Positions 18,534 through 26,598 of a DNA stretch of 64,000 nucleotides are shown piece after piece. Source of the stretch: Myxococcus sp. RHSTA-1-4 (lineage in GTDB: Bacteria > Myxococcota > Myxococcia > Myxococcales > Myxococcaceae); NCBI RefSeq assembly GCF_020037125.1, contig NZ_JAIQDG010000001.1, positions 496,001-560,000 on the forward strand, in the 5' to 3' direction. Every line of letters begins with the position of its first letter. The stretch's first letter is position 1. Below the pieces are notes generated by a model, which was not told the origin of the DNA, did not search any database, and was given only the letters and a program-made list of their open reading frames with translations. The position numbers were made by a program, and so were the translations under genes.

Positions 18534-18717
18534 TCACACCTCCTCCCGACTGAAGGTTTCCAGTCCCGGAGATAGACTGAGTCCCTTGAAATGAAGAAGG
18601 GTTGCGTTGGCTGAGCAAACGAGCCACATCACTCTTAATCTTGAGCGCCAAAAGGAAAGAGCCCACGGAGGCGAGTCCAGAGATCGCTTGCACCCACTCG
18701 ATTGATGTCCAGTTCAT
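18514..18717 (-). CDS. Small membrane protein with C-terminal RHIM-like motif
   Basis: A 67-residue protein. One hydrophobic helix spans about residues 8-27. The C-terminal 24 residues are Gly/Ser/Asn/Gln-rich and contain Q47-S-I-S-G51-T-G-N54-L-Q, closely matching the repeats at the N-terminus of the next protein. Its 3' end overlaps the start of that gene by 20 nt, so it belongs to the operon. I know no named family. By analogy with bacterial amyloid signalling pairs, where a membrane-active effector carries the motif at its C-terminus and the sensor carries it at its N-terminus, this is a candidate effector or membrane anchor. That is inference. Confidence 0.6.
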   Translation of the reverse strand: MNWTSIEWVQAISGLASVGSFLLALKIKSDVARLLSQRNPSSFQGTQSISGTGNLQSGGGVNVQRNQ

Positions 18718-19068
18718 AACTGAAGAATCGACTTAACGACCTCACAGAGTCAAGGCCCGATGGCGCTCAAGGGCCGCCCACAGTGCGTGGTTCGAGGTGC
18801 GTAAGATTCCGAGTCTTTCAGCTCATATCTGATGTCTTCAGCACCCCTCCAGATGGGTGCCCCTCGACACCGTGCCGATGCAGAGCGATGGAGTCATCAA
18901 CAGGATGCGCGAACCGCGTGAGCGCGCAGATTGGTAACGCAATGGGCATAGACTCACACTTTACAGCCCTACACAGGTGAACATCTGCAGTTACGCCCGA
19001 ATCGCTTAGCTTCAGAGCATCAGCGATTCGCCCGTAGCAGAATCCCCTACGCCGTCTATCGGTCAGAC
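18718..19068. other. Non-coding stretch flanking the ABC-3C island
   Basis: This interval between the ABC-3C operon and the flavodoxin-like gene has mixed base composition, intermediate between the island and the host chromosome. It carries short open frames but none with a good start, SD or recognisable protein. I see no tRNA, direct repeat or integrase remnant. Apart from the promoter-like boxes at 18724-18753, nothing functional can be supported. It may be the outer edge of the transferred segment. Confidence 0.4.
18724..18753 (-). promoter_or_regulatory. Possible promoter of the ABC-3C operon
   Basis: On the minus strand TTGACT (18753-18748) and GATTCT (18729-18724) are separated by 18 bp. 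The -35 is good and the -10 is weak. Transcription would begin at or next to the A of the ATG at 18717, giving a leaderless message, and no SD is visible before that ATG. The spacing is visible; promoter activity is inferred. Confidence 0.35.
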
Positions 19069-19668
19069 TCAGGCCGCGCGGGTCACGGAATTGTCCACGG
19101 GCCGCAGGAAGAAGTCCCGGGCGGCCTCCAGGGCGCGCGTGTCCGAGAGCACGTGGCCCGGGGCCGTGCCGTGGCCGATGAGCGCCCCGCGCCAGTGCAT
19201 GCCCGTGTAGTCCGCGGACCACTTCAGGCTCTGGATGGCGGGCTGGGTGACGACGTCGTCCTCGTCGGAGGCATGCGCGGTGACGAGGGACAACACCTTT
19301 CCCTCCAGCCGCTCGCGGAAGCGCAGCCCCGGCACGCGCTTCCACCAGGACCAGTGCTCCAGGAAGTGCTGCGCGGTGGAAGGCAGGGCGTACCAGTAGA
19401 TGGGCGCGACGAAGACCAGCTCGTCCGCGGCGAGGGTCCGCTCGATGAGCGCGAGCATCTCCGGGCCCGGCTTCGGGTAGCCGCCCGGCGCGTGGCGCAA
19501 GTCACGGAAGGGCTCGCGCAGGTGCTCCTCCAGGCGCAGCCAGTCCACCACCGTGCCGGCGGGCAGCGACTGTGCCGCGTGGCGCGCGAGCTGCTCGGCG
19601 TTACCTCCCACGCGGGCGCTGGCCAGCAGGAAGAGAACGTTGCGGGGAGTCGAAGGCGAGGTGCTCAT
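19069..19668 (-). CDS. Flavodoxin-like NAD(P)H-dependent oxidoreductase
   Basis: A 199-residue protein with a flavodoxin fold. The FMN-phosphate loop is near the N-terminus (A-S-A-R-V-G-G-N-A-E), and a second flavin contact is V-F-V-A-P-I-Y-W-Y (about 90). Proteins of this type reduce quinones, azo compounds or metals using FMN and NAD(P)H. The sequence is aromatic-rich around H-W-S-W-W-K. No operon partner is evident; the next gene in the same direction starts 110 bp upstream of it. The substrate cannot be inferred. Confidence 0.75.
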   Translation of the reverse strand: MSTSPSTPRNVLFLLASARVGGNAEQLARHAAQSLPAGTVVDWLRLEEHLREPFRDLRHAPGGYPKPGPEMLALIERTLAADELVFVAPIYWYALPSTAQHFLEHWSWWKRVPGLRFRERLEGKVLSLVTAHASDEDDVVTQPAIQSLKWSADYTGMHWRGALIGHGTAPGHVLSDTRALEAARDFFLRPVDNSVTRAA

Positions 19669-19778
19669 GTTGGGTCCACCCGGAAGGAGATGCGCCCTCT
19701 CTTAACAGCCCCCCGCGGCGGGCGCAGACGCCCGTTGCACCGGCGCCGCGCCCATCCCCCGGGTCCGGGGCCGCCGCC

Positions 19779-20915
19779 TCACCGCGCGCCGCAGAAGTGC
19801 GCCACGGCGCGCGACAGCACGGCCTCGCAGCGCACCAGGTCGTCCACGGGAACGTACTCCCCCGTCTGGTGCGCCACGCGGATGTCGCCGGGGCCGAACA
19901 CCACCGCCTCGGCGCCCAGCTCCGTCATCTGCGGCGCCTCCGTGCCGAAGGACACCGTGGTGGGCGCGTTGCCGCTGGCCTCCGCCAGGAAGCGCACCAC
20001 CTCCGCGTCCGCCTTCGTATTCACGCCCCGGTCCGTGCGGAGCACGCGGATGTGCGCCTCGTACGCCGGCTCGTCGCGCACCAGCTCCTGGCGGAGGGTC
20101 TCCAGCAGCTGTGGCACCCGCTCCGGCGGCTGACCGGGGATGGGGCGCCACTCCACGATGAAGCGGCACGCGCCGGGGATGATGTTCTTCGCCTTGCCGC
20201 CCTGGATGACGCCCACGTTCACCGTGGTGAAGGGCGGCTGGAAGCCCTCGTCGCGCTCGTCGCGCAGCACCGTGGTGGCCAGGTGCTCCAGGCGCTGGAG
20301 GAAGCGGCCCGCTCGGAAGATGGCCGACGCGCCCGACTCCGGATACGCGCTGTGCCCCTCCTTCCCCAGCACCTCCACCTCCGCCAGGCAGTAGCCCTTG
20401 TTGGCGCGCACCGGCGTCAGGCGCGTGGGCTCGCCGACAATCGCGTGCCGCGCGCGGCCCAGGCCCGCCTCCACCAGCTTCTTGGCGCCCACCAGGCCCA
20501 CTTCCTCGTCCGCGGTGAGCACCACCATCAGCGGGGCCCGCACGCGCTCCGCCTTCAGGGCCGCGTGCAGCGCGCAGGCGATGAAGCCCTTGGTGTCACA
20601 CGCGCCGCGCGCGTAGAGCTTCCCGTCCTTCTCCGTCAGCCGCAGCGCGTCCGTCCACGCCGGGTCATACGGCACGCAGTCGGTGTGGCCCACCAGCGCC
20701 AGCTCGGCGCGGCCGGAGCCGCCCTTCACCGCGACGAGGTTCACCTTCTCCACACCCGCGTCGTCGGTGTAGCGCTGGCGCTCGGCGGTGAAGCCCGCGG
20801 CCTCCAGCCTCGCCTGCGCGTAGTCGACCAGCGGGGCATTGGGACGGGCGGACGTGGTGTCCATCGCCACCAGCTCCGTCAGGGTGGCGCGCAGCGCGGG
20901 CAACGTGTCGCTCAT
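19779..20915 (-). CDS. M20 family deacylase, ArgE-like acetylornithine deacetylase
   Basis: A 378-residue M20 metallopeptidase-fold protein. ATG 20915 is chosen over an in-frame ATG at 20957 because GGAGG lies 8 nt before it. Metal and catalytic residues are visible: V-G-H77-T-D79, G-A-C-D-T-K, and the Glu pair in A-D-E-E-V-G, with a dimerisation domain in the middle and E-Y-V-P near the end. The pattern R-G-A-C-D-T-K-G-F and the sequence around A-P-Q-M fit ArgE (N-acetylornithine deacetylase, arginine synthesis). Succinyl-diaminopimelate desuccinylase is a less likely alternative. It has no arg neighbour. Confidence 0.78.
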   Translation of the reverse strand: MSDTLPALRATLTELVAMDTTSARPNAPLVDYAQARLEAAGFTAERQRYTDDAGVEKVNLVAVKGGSGRAELALVGHTDCVPYDPAWTDALRLTEKDGKLYARGACDTKGFIACALHAALKAERVRAPLMVVLTADEEVGLVGAKKLVEAGLGRARHAIVGEPTRLTPVRANKGYCLAEVEVLGKEGHSAYPESGASAIFRAGRFLQRLEHLATTVLRDERDEGFQPPFTTVNVGVIQGGKAKNIIPGACRFIVEWRPIPGQPPERVPQLLETLRQELVRDEPAYEAHIRVLRTDRGVNTKADAEVVRFLAEASGNAPTTVSFGTEAPQMTELGAEAVVFGPGDIRVAHQTGEYVPVDDLVRCEAVLSRAVAHFCGAR

Positions 20916-21001
20916 GGGGACGACCTCCAGGGGCCGCGTCATGCCACCGCCGGGCACGCCGCGCCAGCCCCCTGGAGGCCCTTCCCGCGGGGCAGGCCCC
21001 C

Positions 21002-22510
21002 TCAGTGGACGGAAGCCACCGTGCGGCCCGACTCGCTCGGCGGGTGCACGGAGTTGTCATTCTCCCCCGGGCGCCCCAGCCCCTTGTGCACCGCGGGCGC
21101 CGACGCGTTCACCGGCCCCACGTAGAAGACACCGTGGAAGCCCTCATCATTCACCCCACCCCACGTGTGGACGAAGAAGCGGTCCCCGTTGTCCTTGCCC
21201 TTCGCCTCGCGCACGCCGCAGTCCAGCGTGTTCACCCGGCCCTTGCTGTCCACCGCGCAGATCCACGCCGAGCCGCTGTCGTACGCCATGTCCAGCGCCA
21301 CCACGTCCTTGACGTGCTTGGACAGCAGCAGGCCCATGGGCTGGTACTTGCCGTCCCACGGCAGCCCCGCCTTCGTGCGCGGGTGGACGTTGCCGCTAAT
21401 CACCAGGAAGAAGCGGTCGGGCGCGTGCTTCACGCGCGACATCACCGTGGCCGCCATCGCCTCCTCGCGGACCTGCCCCTGCAGCTTCGGGTGGTCGAAG
21501 ACGAAGGCCTCCACGTCCAGCCCGCGAGCCCGGAGCTGCCGGAGCTGCTCCAGCATGTTCGCCATGGCCTCGCTGCTGCGCCCGTCCGGGTACGGGCTGC
21601 GCCAGAAGGGCGCGTCCATCAGCTTCAGCCAGTCCTCCTCCTTGCCCTCGCTGGTGAGGAAGGCCGCCATGCGCTCCTGGCTCTCCACCGGCAGCTCCAG
21701 GCCCACCGTCACGGGGATGCCGGCCACCACCGACTGACACGCGGCCTGCGCCACGAAGCGCGGCACCTCCTGCGTGCCGTGCAGCTCGCCCAGCAGCAGC
21801 ACCCCACCCTTCTTCACCTGCTTGCCCAGGCCGACGATGGGCAGCCCGCACTCCATGGACACGGCGCTGGGGGCCGCCTTCGCCTCGGGCGCCCTGGCCA
21901 CCACCTGCACGGGCTGGGGCGCGTTCTTCGCCAGCCGGGGCTCCACCGCGCGGAACACCCGCCACTCCATCGTCAGGTCGCGCGTCCCCTGCCCCGACTC
22001 CGCGAAGTAGGAGTTCTCCCCGCGCGGCGCGTCGAAGCGCGCCTCGAAGTCCTCGACGTCCAGGAACGGCTCTCCGTCCGTGTTGAAGGTGTTGCCATGA
22101 TAGGTCGAGCCCCCCGAGCCATTCGTGCCGATGGTGCGAGTGACACCCCAGTCGATTTCCTTGCCGGCCTGGGACAGCGCCTTGTTGGCGCTCTTGGTGA
22201 TGCGGATGACCCACAGCTTGCTCTGCGTGGGGGACTCGCGCTTGCCCAGCACCAGGTAGCGGTGCCAGTAGCCCGACACCTTCGAGCCGCCGAACTCCTC
22301 CCGCCACTCCGTCTGGAGCACCATGCTGCCCTTGTCCTCGCGGAAGGGCAGGTCGTTCTCCGTGAAGAACTGGCGCACCTCCGGCCAGACCTCCTCCAGG
22401 GGCCTGTCGTAGACGGCCTCCCGGTCCGGAATGTCCCAGGCCCCCTGCCGGGCCGCACAGCCCGCCAGGAAACACATCAACGTCACCACCGCGTAGACCT
22501 TCGAGCGCAT
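21002..22510 (-). CDS. Lipoprotein with TIKI/ChaN-like C-terminal domain, paralogue A
   Basis: A 502-residue lipoprotein with lipobox L-A-G-C-A. ATG 22510 follows GGGAGG by 4 nt. The N-terminal domain (about 25-170) starts Y-D-R-P-L-E-E-V-W and resembles outer-membrane lipoprotein domains of the BamC type. After a Pro/Ala linker, a second domain from about 225 begins L-L-L-G-E-L-H-G-T-Q-E-V-P. This Glu/His pattern is seen in the TIKI/ChaN/erythromycin-esterase-like superfamily. It probably acts at the cell surface or in the periplasm; a hydrolase or haem-binding role is only suggested by the fold. A second copy lies at 24025-25494, on the other side of hutF. Confidence 0.65.
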   Translation of the reverse strand: MRSKVYAVVTLMCFLAGCAARQGAWDIPDREAVYDRPLEEVWPEVRQFFTENDLPFREDKGSMVLQTEWREEFGGSKVSGYWHRYLVLGKRESPTQSKLWVIRITKSANKALSQAGKEIDWGVTRTIGTNGSGGSTYHGNTFNTDGEPFLDVEDFEARFDAPRGENSYFAESGQGTRDLTMEWRVFRAVEPRLAKNAPQPVQVVARAPEAKAAPSAVSMECGLPIVGLGKQVKKGGVLLLGELHGTQEVPRFVAQAACQSVVAGIPVTVGLELPVESQERMAAFLTSEGKEEDWLKLMDAPFWRSPYPDGRSSEAMANMLEQLRQLRARGLDVEAFVFDHPKLQGQVREEAMAATVMSRVKHAPDRFFLVISGNVHPRTKAGLPWDGKYQPMGLLLSKHVKDVVALDMAYDSGSAWICAVDSKGRVNTLDCGVREAKGKDNGDRFFVHTWGGVNDEGFHGVFYVGPVNASAPAVHKGLGRPGENDNSVHPPSESGRTVASVH

Positions 22511-22589
22511 CGGCCCTCCCACAAAGCAGCCCTGGGAGGAAACGAGGCGCCACCCGGCGGCATATCGAGCGGAACGAGAAAAAATCCGC

Positions 22590-23978
22590 TCAGGAATACA
22601 GCGTGCGAGAGAGCCCCTGGAAGGCGCGGCCGCTCTCCTCCGCCAGGGGGTGACGCCCGTCCCGCACCACCACGCGCCCGGCCACCGCCACCTCCCGCAC
22701 CGCCCCCTTCTCCGAGCCGAGGACGATGGCGGCCAGCAGCGACTCGGGGCTGGCGCCGACGAGGGACGGGTGGTTCAGGTCCACCGTGAAGAAGTCCGCG
22801 GGCGCCCCCGGCTCCAGGCCCCCCGTGGACAGCCCCAGGCTGCGCGCGCCCTCCACCGTGGCCATCTCCAGCAGCCGCCCCGCCAGCCCGCTCATGTCGC
22901 CGCGCCCCGGGTCCAGCACCGCGCGCCGCAGCCGCGCCAGCCGCAGGTGGCCCTCGAGCTGGCGGGCCTCGTCCAGCAGGTCCACCGTGGCCTGGCTGTC
23001 CGAGCCCAGGCTGATGCGAGCCCCCGCGCGGACCAGCGCGTCCGCGGGGACGATGCCGTCGCCCAGGTTGCGCTCGGTGGACGGGCACGCGCATACCGTC
23101 GCCTTCGCCCCGCCCAGCAGCGACACCTCCGCGTCCGACAGGTGGACGCCGTGGACGGCGGTGAAGCCCGGCCCGAGCAGCCCCAGGTCCGCCAGCAGCG
23201 CCACCGGCCGCAGCCCGTGCTCGGCGAGGCAGGCCTCGATTTCCTTCGGCTGCTCCGCCACGTGCATGTGCACGGGCATGCTCCGCGCGGGGGAGCCGGC
23301 GAGCGCGGCCAGCCACTCCCGCGGCACCGCGCGCACGCTGTGCGGCGCCAGGCCCACGCTGACCGCCGCGTCGCCCCTCACCTCGCGGGCGAGCGACTCC
23401 GCCGAGGCGACGAAGGCGTCCACGTCCCTGTCGATGAAGCGGCGCTGGCGCGGGTTCTCCGGCACCTGGAAGCCGGCGCGCGCGTAGCCCACGCGCAGCA
23501 GGCAGATGCGCAGGCCCACGTCCCGCGCGGCGCGGATGACGGCGTGCGCCAGCGTGTTGCGGTCCGCGTACGGCGTGCCGTCCGGCTGGTGGTGCAGGTA
23601 GTGGAACTCGCCCACGGTGGTGATGCCGGCCAGGGCCATCTCCAGGAAGGCCTGCCGCGAGGCGGCGTACACGTCGTCCGGGCCCAGCGCCTCCGCGGCG
23701 CGGTACATGGCCTCGCGCCAGCTCCAGAAGTCGTCCGCTTCGCGGCCCGCCGCCACGTACTCCGTGCGCCCGCGAATGAGGCGCTGGAAGGCATGCGAGT
23801 GGCCGTTGACGAGCCCCGGCAGCAGGGCGCGCCCCGGCAGCCGGACGATGCGCGCTCCGGCGGGGATGGAGCCCTGTTGAAGGACCACTCCCTCCGCGCT
23901 CACGCCGAGGGAGTGCCCTTCGTGGAGCCGGCCCTTCACGTAGAGGAAGTCCGGCTGGTAGACGGTGATATCAGTCAC
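22590..23978 (-). CDS. hutF: Formimidoylglutamate deiminase HutF
   Basis: A 462-residue amidohydrolase. HutF converts N-formimidoyl-L-glutamate to N-formyl-L-glutamate in the five-step histidine degradation route. Metal ligands are seen in N-G-H60-S-H62-A-F-Q-R-L, H-M-H-V-A-E-Q and S-L-G-S-D-S-Q. The HutF-specific sequence D-D-F-W-S-W-R-E-A-M-Y and E-F-H-Y-L-H-H is present. No other hut gene is in the window. It lies between two near-identical lipoprotein genes on the same strand, with gaps of 79 bp and 46 bp, so it may be co-transcribed with the upstream copy. Confidence 0.88.
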   Translation of the reverse strand: MTDITVYQPDFLYVKGRLHEGHSLGVSAEGVVLQQGSIPAGARIVRLPGRALLPGLVNGHSHAFQRLIRGRTEYVAAGREADDFWSWREAMYRAAEALGPDDVYAASRQAFLEMALAGITTVGEFHYLHHQPDGTPYADRNTLAHAVIRAARDVGLRICLLRVGYARAGFQVPENPRQRRFIDRDVDAFVASAESLAREVRGDAAVSVGLAPHSVRAVPREWLAALAGSPARSMPVHMHVAEQPKEIEACLAEHGLRPVALLADLGLLGPGFTAVHGVHLSDAEVSLLGGAKATVCACPSTERNLGDGIVPADALVRAGARISLGSDSQATVDLLDEARQLEGHLRLARLRRAVLDPGRGDMSGLAGRLLEMATVEGARSLGLSTGGLEPGAPADFFTVDLNHPSLVGASPESLLAAIVLGSEKGAVREVAVAGRVVVRDGRHPLAEESGRAFQGLSRTLYS

Positions 23979-24024
23979 GCCGGCAGCGTATGCCAGCGGA
24001 CCGGAGGACGCAGCAGCGGCGGAG

Positions 24025-25494
24025 TCAGGGAACGGACGCGACTCTCGAGCCCTGCTCGGGCGCGGGGTGCACCGAGTTGTCGTCCGCCCCCGGCCGGCCC
24101 AGCCCCCTGTGCACCGCGGGCGCCGACGCGTTCACCGGGCCCACGTAGAAGACGCCGTTGTAGCCCGCCCTCACGCTGCTCCACTGGTGCATGAAGAAGC
24201 GGTCCCCGTTGTCCCGGCCCTTCGCGTCGCGGATGCCGCAGTCCAGCTTGTTGCGCACCCCCTTGCTGTCCACCGCGCAGATCCACGCCGAGCCGCTGTC
24301 ATACGCCATGTCCAGCGCCACCACGCTGTCCAGCGCCCCCTTCAGCAGCAGGCCCATGGGCCGGTACTTCGCGTCCCACGGCAGCCCCTGCTCCGTGCGC
24401 GCGTGGATGTTGCCCGAGAGCACCACGTAGAAGCGCCCGGGCGCGGACTCCACCTGGTGCTTCACCGTGGCCGCCATCGCGTCCTCCCGAGCCTGCCCCT
24501 GCGCCTTCGGGTGGTCGAAGACGAAGGCCTCCACGTCCAGTCCGCGCGAGCGGAGCTGGCGCAGCTGCTCCAGCATGTTGGCCACCGCCTCGCTGCTGCG
24601 GCCATCCGGGTACGGGCTGCGCCAGAAGGGCGCCTCCATCAGCTTCAGCCAGTCGTCCTCGGTGCCCGCGCTCTCCAGGAAGGTGTCCACGCGCGTCTGG
24701 TTCTCCAGCGGCAGCTCCAGGCCCACCGTCACCGGGATGCCCGCCACCATCGCCTGGCACGCGGCCTGCGCCACGAAGCGCGGCACCTCCTGCGTCCCGT
24801 GCAGCTCCCCCAGCAGCAGCACCCCGCCCTTCTTCGCCTGCTTGCCCAGGCCGATGATGGGCAGCCCGCACTCCATGGACATGGCGCTCGGGGCCTCCTT
24901 CGCCTCCGGCGCCCTGGCCACCTGCACCGGCTTCGGCACGTTCTCCTCCCTGGCCAACCGGGGCGCCACCGCATTGAACACCCGCCACTCCATCACCAGG
25001 TCGCGCGAGCCCTGCCCGGACTCCACGTAGAAGGAGTTCTCCCCCTGCGGCTCGTCCAGGCGGTCCTCATAGTCCTCGGGACTGAGGCCCGGAGTATCCT
25101 CGGTCCCCCCCATCAGGTTCCTGTTGACGCCCCAGTCGATTTCCTTGCCCGCCAGGGAGAGCGTTTTGTTGGAGCTCTTGGTGATGCGGATGATCCACAG
25201 CTTGCTCTGGGTGGGGGACTCGCGCTTGCCCAGCACCATGTAACGGTGCCAGAAGCCCGAAATCTTCGAGCCGCCGAACTCCTGCCGCCAGTCGGTCTCC
25301 AGCACCATGCTGCCCTTGTCCTCGCGGAAGGGCAGGTTGTTCTCCGTGAAGAACTGGCGCACCTCCGGCCACATCTCCTCCAGGGGCCTGTCGTAGACGG
25401 CCTCCCGGTCGGGGATGTCCAGGTCCCCCATGCGGGCCGCGCAGCCCGTTACCATGCACGCCAGTACTACCGCCGCGTATGACCATGAACGCAT
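24025..25494 (-). CDS. Lipoprotein with TIKI/ChaN-like C-terminal domain, paralogue B
   Basis: A 489-residue lipoprotein (V-T-G-C-A lipobox) that is a close paralogue of the product of 21002-22510. Both share the Y-D-R-P-L-E-E start, long identical blocks such as G-E-L-H-G-T-Q-E-V-P-R-F, and the same C-terminal G-L-G-R-P-G. They differ mainly around residues 125-160 and in the linker. A strong SD (GGAGGGG) lies 6 nt before ATG 25494. The function is unknown. Two retained copies with local divergence suggest gene duplication with possible specialisation. Confidence 0.65.
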   Translation of the reverse strand: MRSWSYAAVVLACMVTGCAARMGDLDIPDREAVYDRPLEEMWPEVRQFFTENNLPFREDKGSMVLETDWRQEFGGSKISGFWHRYMVLGKRESPTQSKLWIIRITKSSNKTLSLAGKEIDWGVNRNLMGGTEDTPGLSPEDYEDRLDEPQGENSFYVESGQGSRDLVMEWRVFNAVAPRLAREENVPKPVQVARAPEAKEAPSAMSMECGLPIIGLGKQAKKGGVLLLGELHGTQEVPRFVAQAACQAMVAGIPVTVGLELPLENQTRVDTFLESAGTEDDWLKLMEAPFWRSPYPDGRSSEAVANMLEQLRQLRSRGLDVEAFVFDHPKAQGQAREDAMAATVKHQVESAPGRFYVVLSGNIHARTEQGLPWDAKYRPMGLLLKGALDSVVALDMAYDSGSAWICAVDSKGVRNKLDCGIRDAKGRDNGDRFFMHQWSSVRAGYNGVFYVGPVNASAPAVHRGLGRPGADDNSVHPAPEQGSRVASVP

Positions 25495-25566
25495 TCGTCA
25501 CCCCTCCGCGAGAGCAGGTCCCGGGTGCGAGAACGAAGGCTCGGTCCTGGCATATCGTGCGAAGCG

Positions 25567-26052
25567 TCAGGCCTGGACTTCGGACCCTTCGTGGGCGGCG
25601 GCGCGCTCGCGCTCCCAGGGACGGGTCCGGACGGCCTCACGGACCCACATGACGTGACGCCGCTCGTCCTCGCGGTGCTTCTCGATGAGGGTGCGCACCT
25701 CCGGGCGCCAGTCGAACCGGAGGGCCAGGTCGTAGGAGCGGTTGGTGTACTCCTCGTTGCCGAGCATCGCCACCAGCGCGGCCTCGGTGCCCATCAGGCT
25801 CGTCATCGCGGTCAGCCCCTTCATCGCGGCGCCCTTGAGGTCCGGGCGCAGCTCCACCGGCTGGCCTCCAAACTGGTGGATGAGGGTGTTGAGGTCCTGC
25901 ACATGCCGCACGTGGTCGATGCGGAATTCGTTGAGCCGCTCACGAACCAGGGGCTCCTGGATGCGAGCGAGGGCGGCGTCGTACGCGCCCACCGCATCCG
26001 CGTCGAGCTGGGCCAGGCTGCGCAGCCGGGCGACTTCGGAGTTCTCGGCCAT
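25567..26052 (-). CDS. Ferritin-like four-helix bundle protein (DUF2383-like)
   Basis: A 161-residue all-helical protein. ATG 26052 is preceded by GGAGG at 6 nt. Residues L-D-A-D-A-V-G-A-Y-D and the paired E-F-R-I-D-H-V-R-H and H-R-E-D-E-R-R-H segments give the two Glu/His sets expected of a ferritin-like di-iron bundle. Related stress-associated proteins of the PA2169/DUF2383 type have the same length. The metal-binding role is inferred from these residues. A divergently oriented small membrane protein gene starts 171 bp away. Confidence 0.65.
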   Translation of the reverse strand: MAENSEVARLRSLAQLDADAVGAYDAALARIQEPLVRERLNEFRIDHVRHVQDLNTLIHQFGGQPVELRPDLKGAAMKGLTAMTSLMGTEAALVAMLGNEEYTNRSYDLALRFDWRPEVRTLIEKHREDERRHVMWVREAVRTRPWERERAAAHEGSEVQA

Positions 26053-26223
26053 GGGGACCTCCTCTGACGGGGCCCGGCCAATGTGCGATGGCTCTTCCCG
26101 CCGGCCAACCCACCCTCCGGGAGCAACTCCCGCCCGGCCCGAGGGCAGGCAGGCAGGCCCCCGGGGGAGACCGGACGCGGCATGCGCACTTTTGACGCGC
26201 AACCCTTCCGCCGGAGGAACGAC

Positions 26224-26538
26224 ATGAAGAACGAGGACCTCGCCACCACCCGTTTCGAGAGCGCGACCAGGCACATCCCGTCCATCGGCCTGCTCGGGCT
26301 CGCGCTGGGCTCCGTGTTGGCCAGTGCGACGCTGATGGCGCTGGGCCGCAAGCAGGCGGCGCTCTTCGTGGGCCAGTGGGCTCCGACCGTGGTGGCGTTC
26401 GCCATCTACAACAAAATCGTGAAGACCTTCTCCGCGCCGTACGACGAGGAGCAGCGCGTGAAACACGGCGACCACGCCTCCGTCATCAAGTCCGCGGACG
26501 AGCTGCGCCGGCAGGAGAACCTGCGTCCGCTGAGCTGA
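26224..26538 (+). CDS. Small two-helix membrane protein, unknown function
   Basis: A 104-residue protein. ATG 26224 is chosen because GGAGG sits 6 nt upstream; an earlier in-frame ATG lacks an SD. Two hydrophobic segments are seen at about 22-40 and 48-62, followed by a charged tail rich in Glu, Lys and Arg. I recognise no named family. It faces away from the ferritin-like gene and shares the intergenic region, so the pair could respond to a common stress signal. Confidence 0.6.
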   Translation: MKNEDLATTRFESATRHIPSIGLLGLALGSVLASATLMALGRKQAALFVGQWAPTVVAFAIYNKIVKTFSAPYDEEQRVKHGDHASVIKSADELRRQENLRPLS

Positions 26539-26550
26539 AGTCCTCCCCCT

Positions 26551-26571
26551 CCCCTCTTCCTTCCGGAGGGG
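26551..26571. terminator. Weak hairpin between convergent genes
   Basis: CCCCTC-N9-GAGGGG lies between the small membrane protein (ending 26538) and the convergent SemiSWEET-like gene (ending 26599). It could terminate either strand. There is no clear T-run. Confidence 0.3.
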
Positions 26572-26598
26572 CGGGCGCCGCGCGGGAGAGCCGGGGCC

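Noticed and set aside
18780..18815. A GGTTCGAG sequence resembling a tRNA T-loop beside the island
   Set aside because: The flanking bases do not pair into a T-arm or acceptor stem, so it is not a tRNA integration site.
18783..18980. A 65-residue frame between the ABC-3C operon and the flavodoxin gene
   Set aside because: It has no Shine-Dalgarno, no domain and no overlap with neighbours; it is probably chance.
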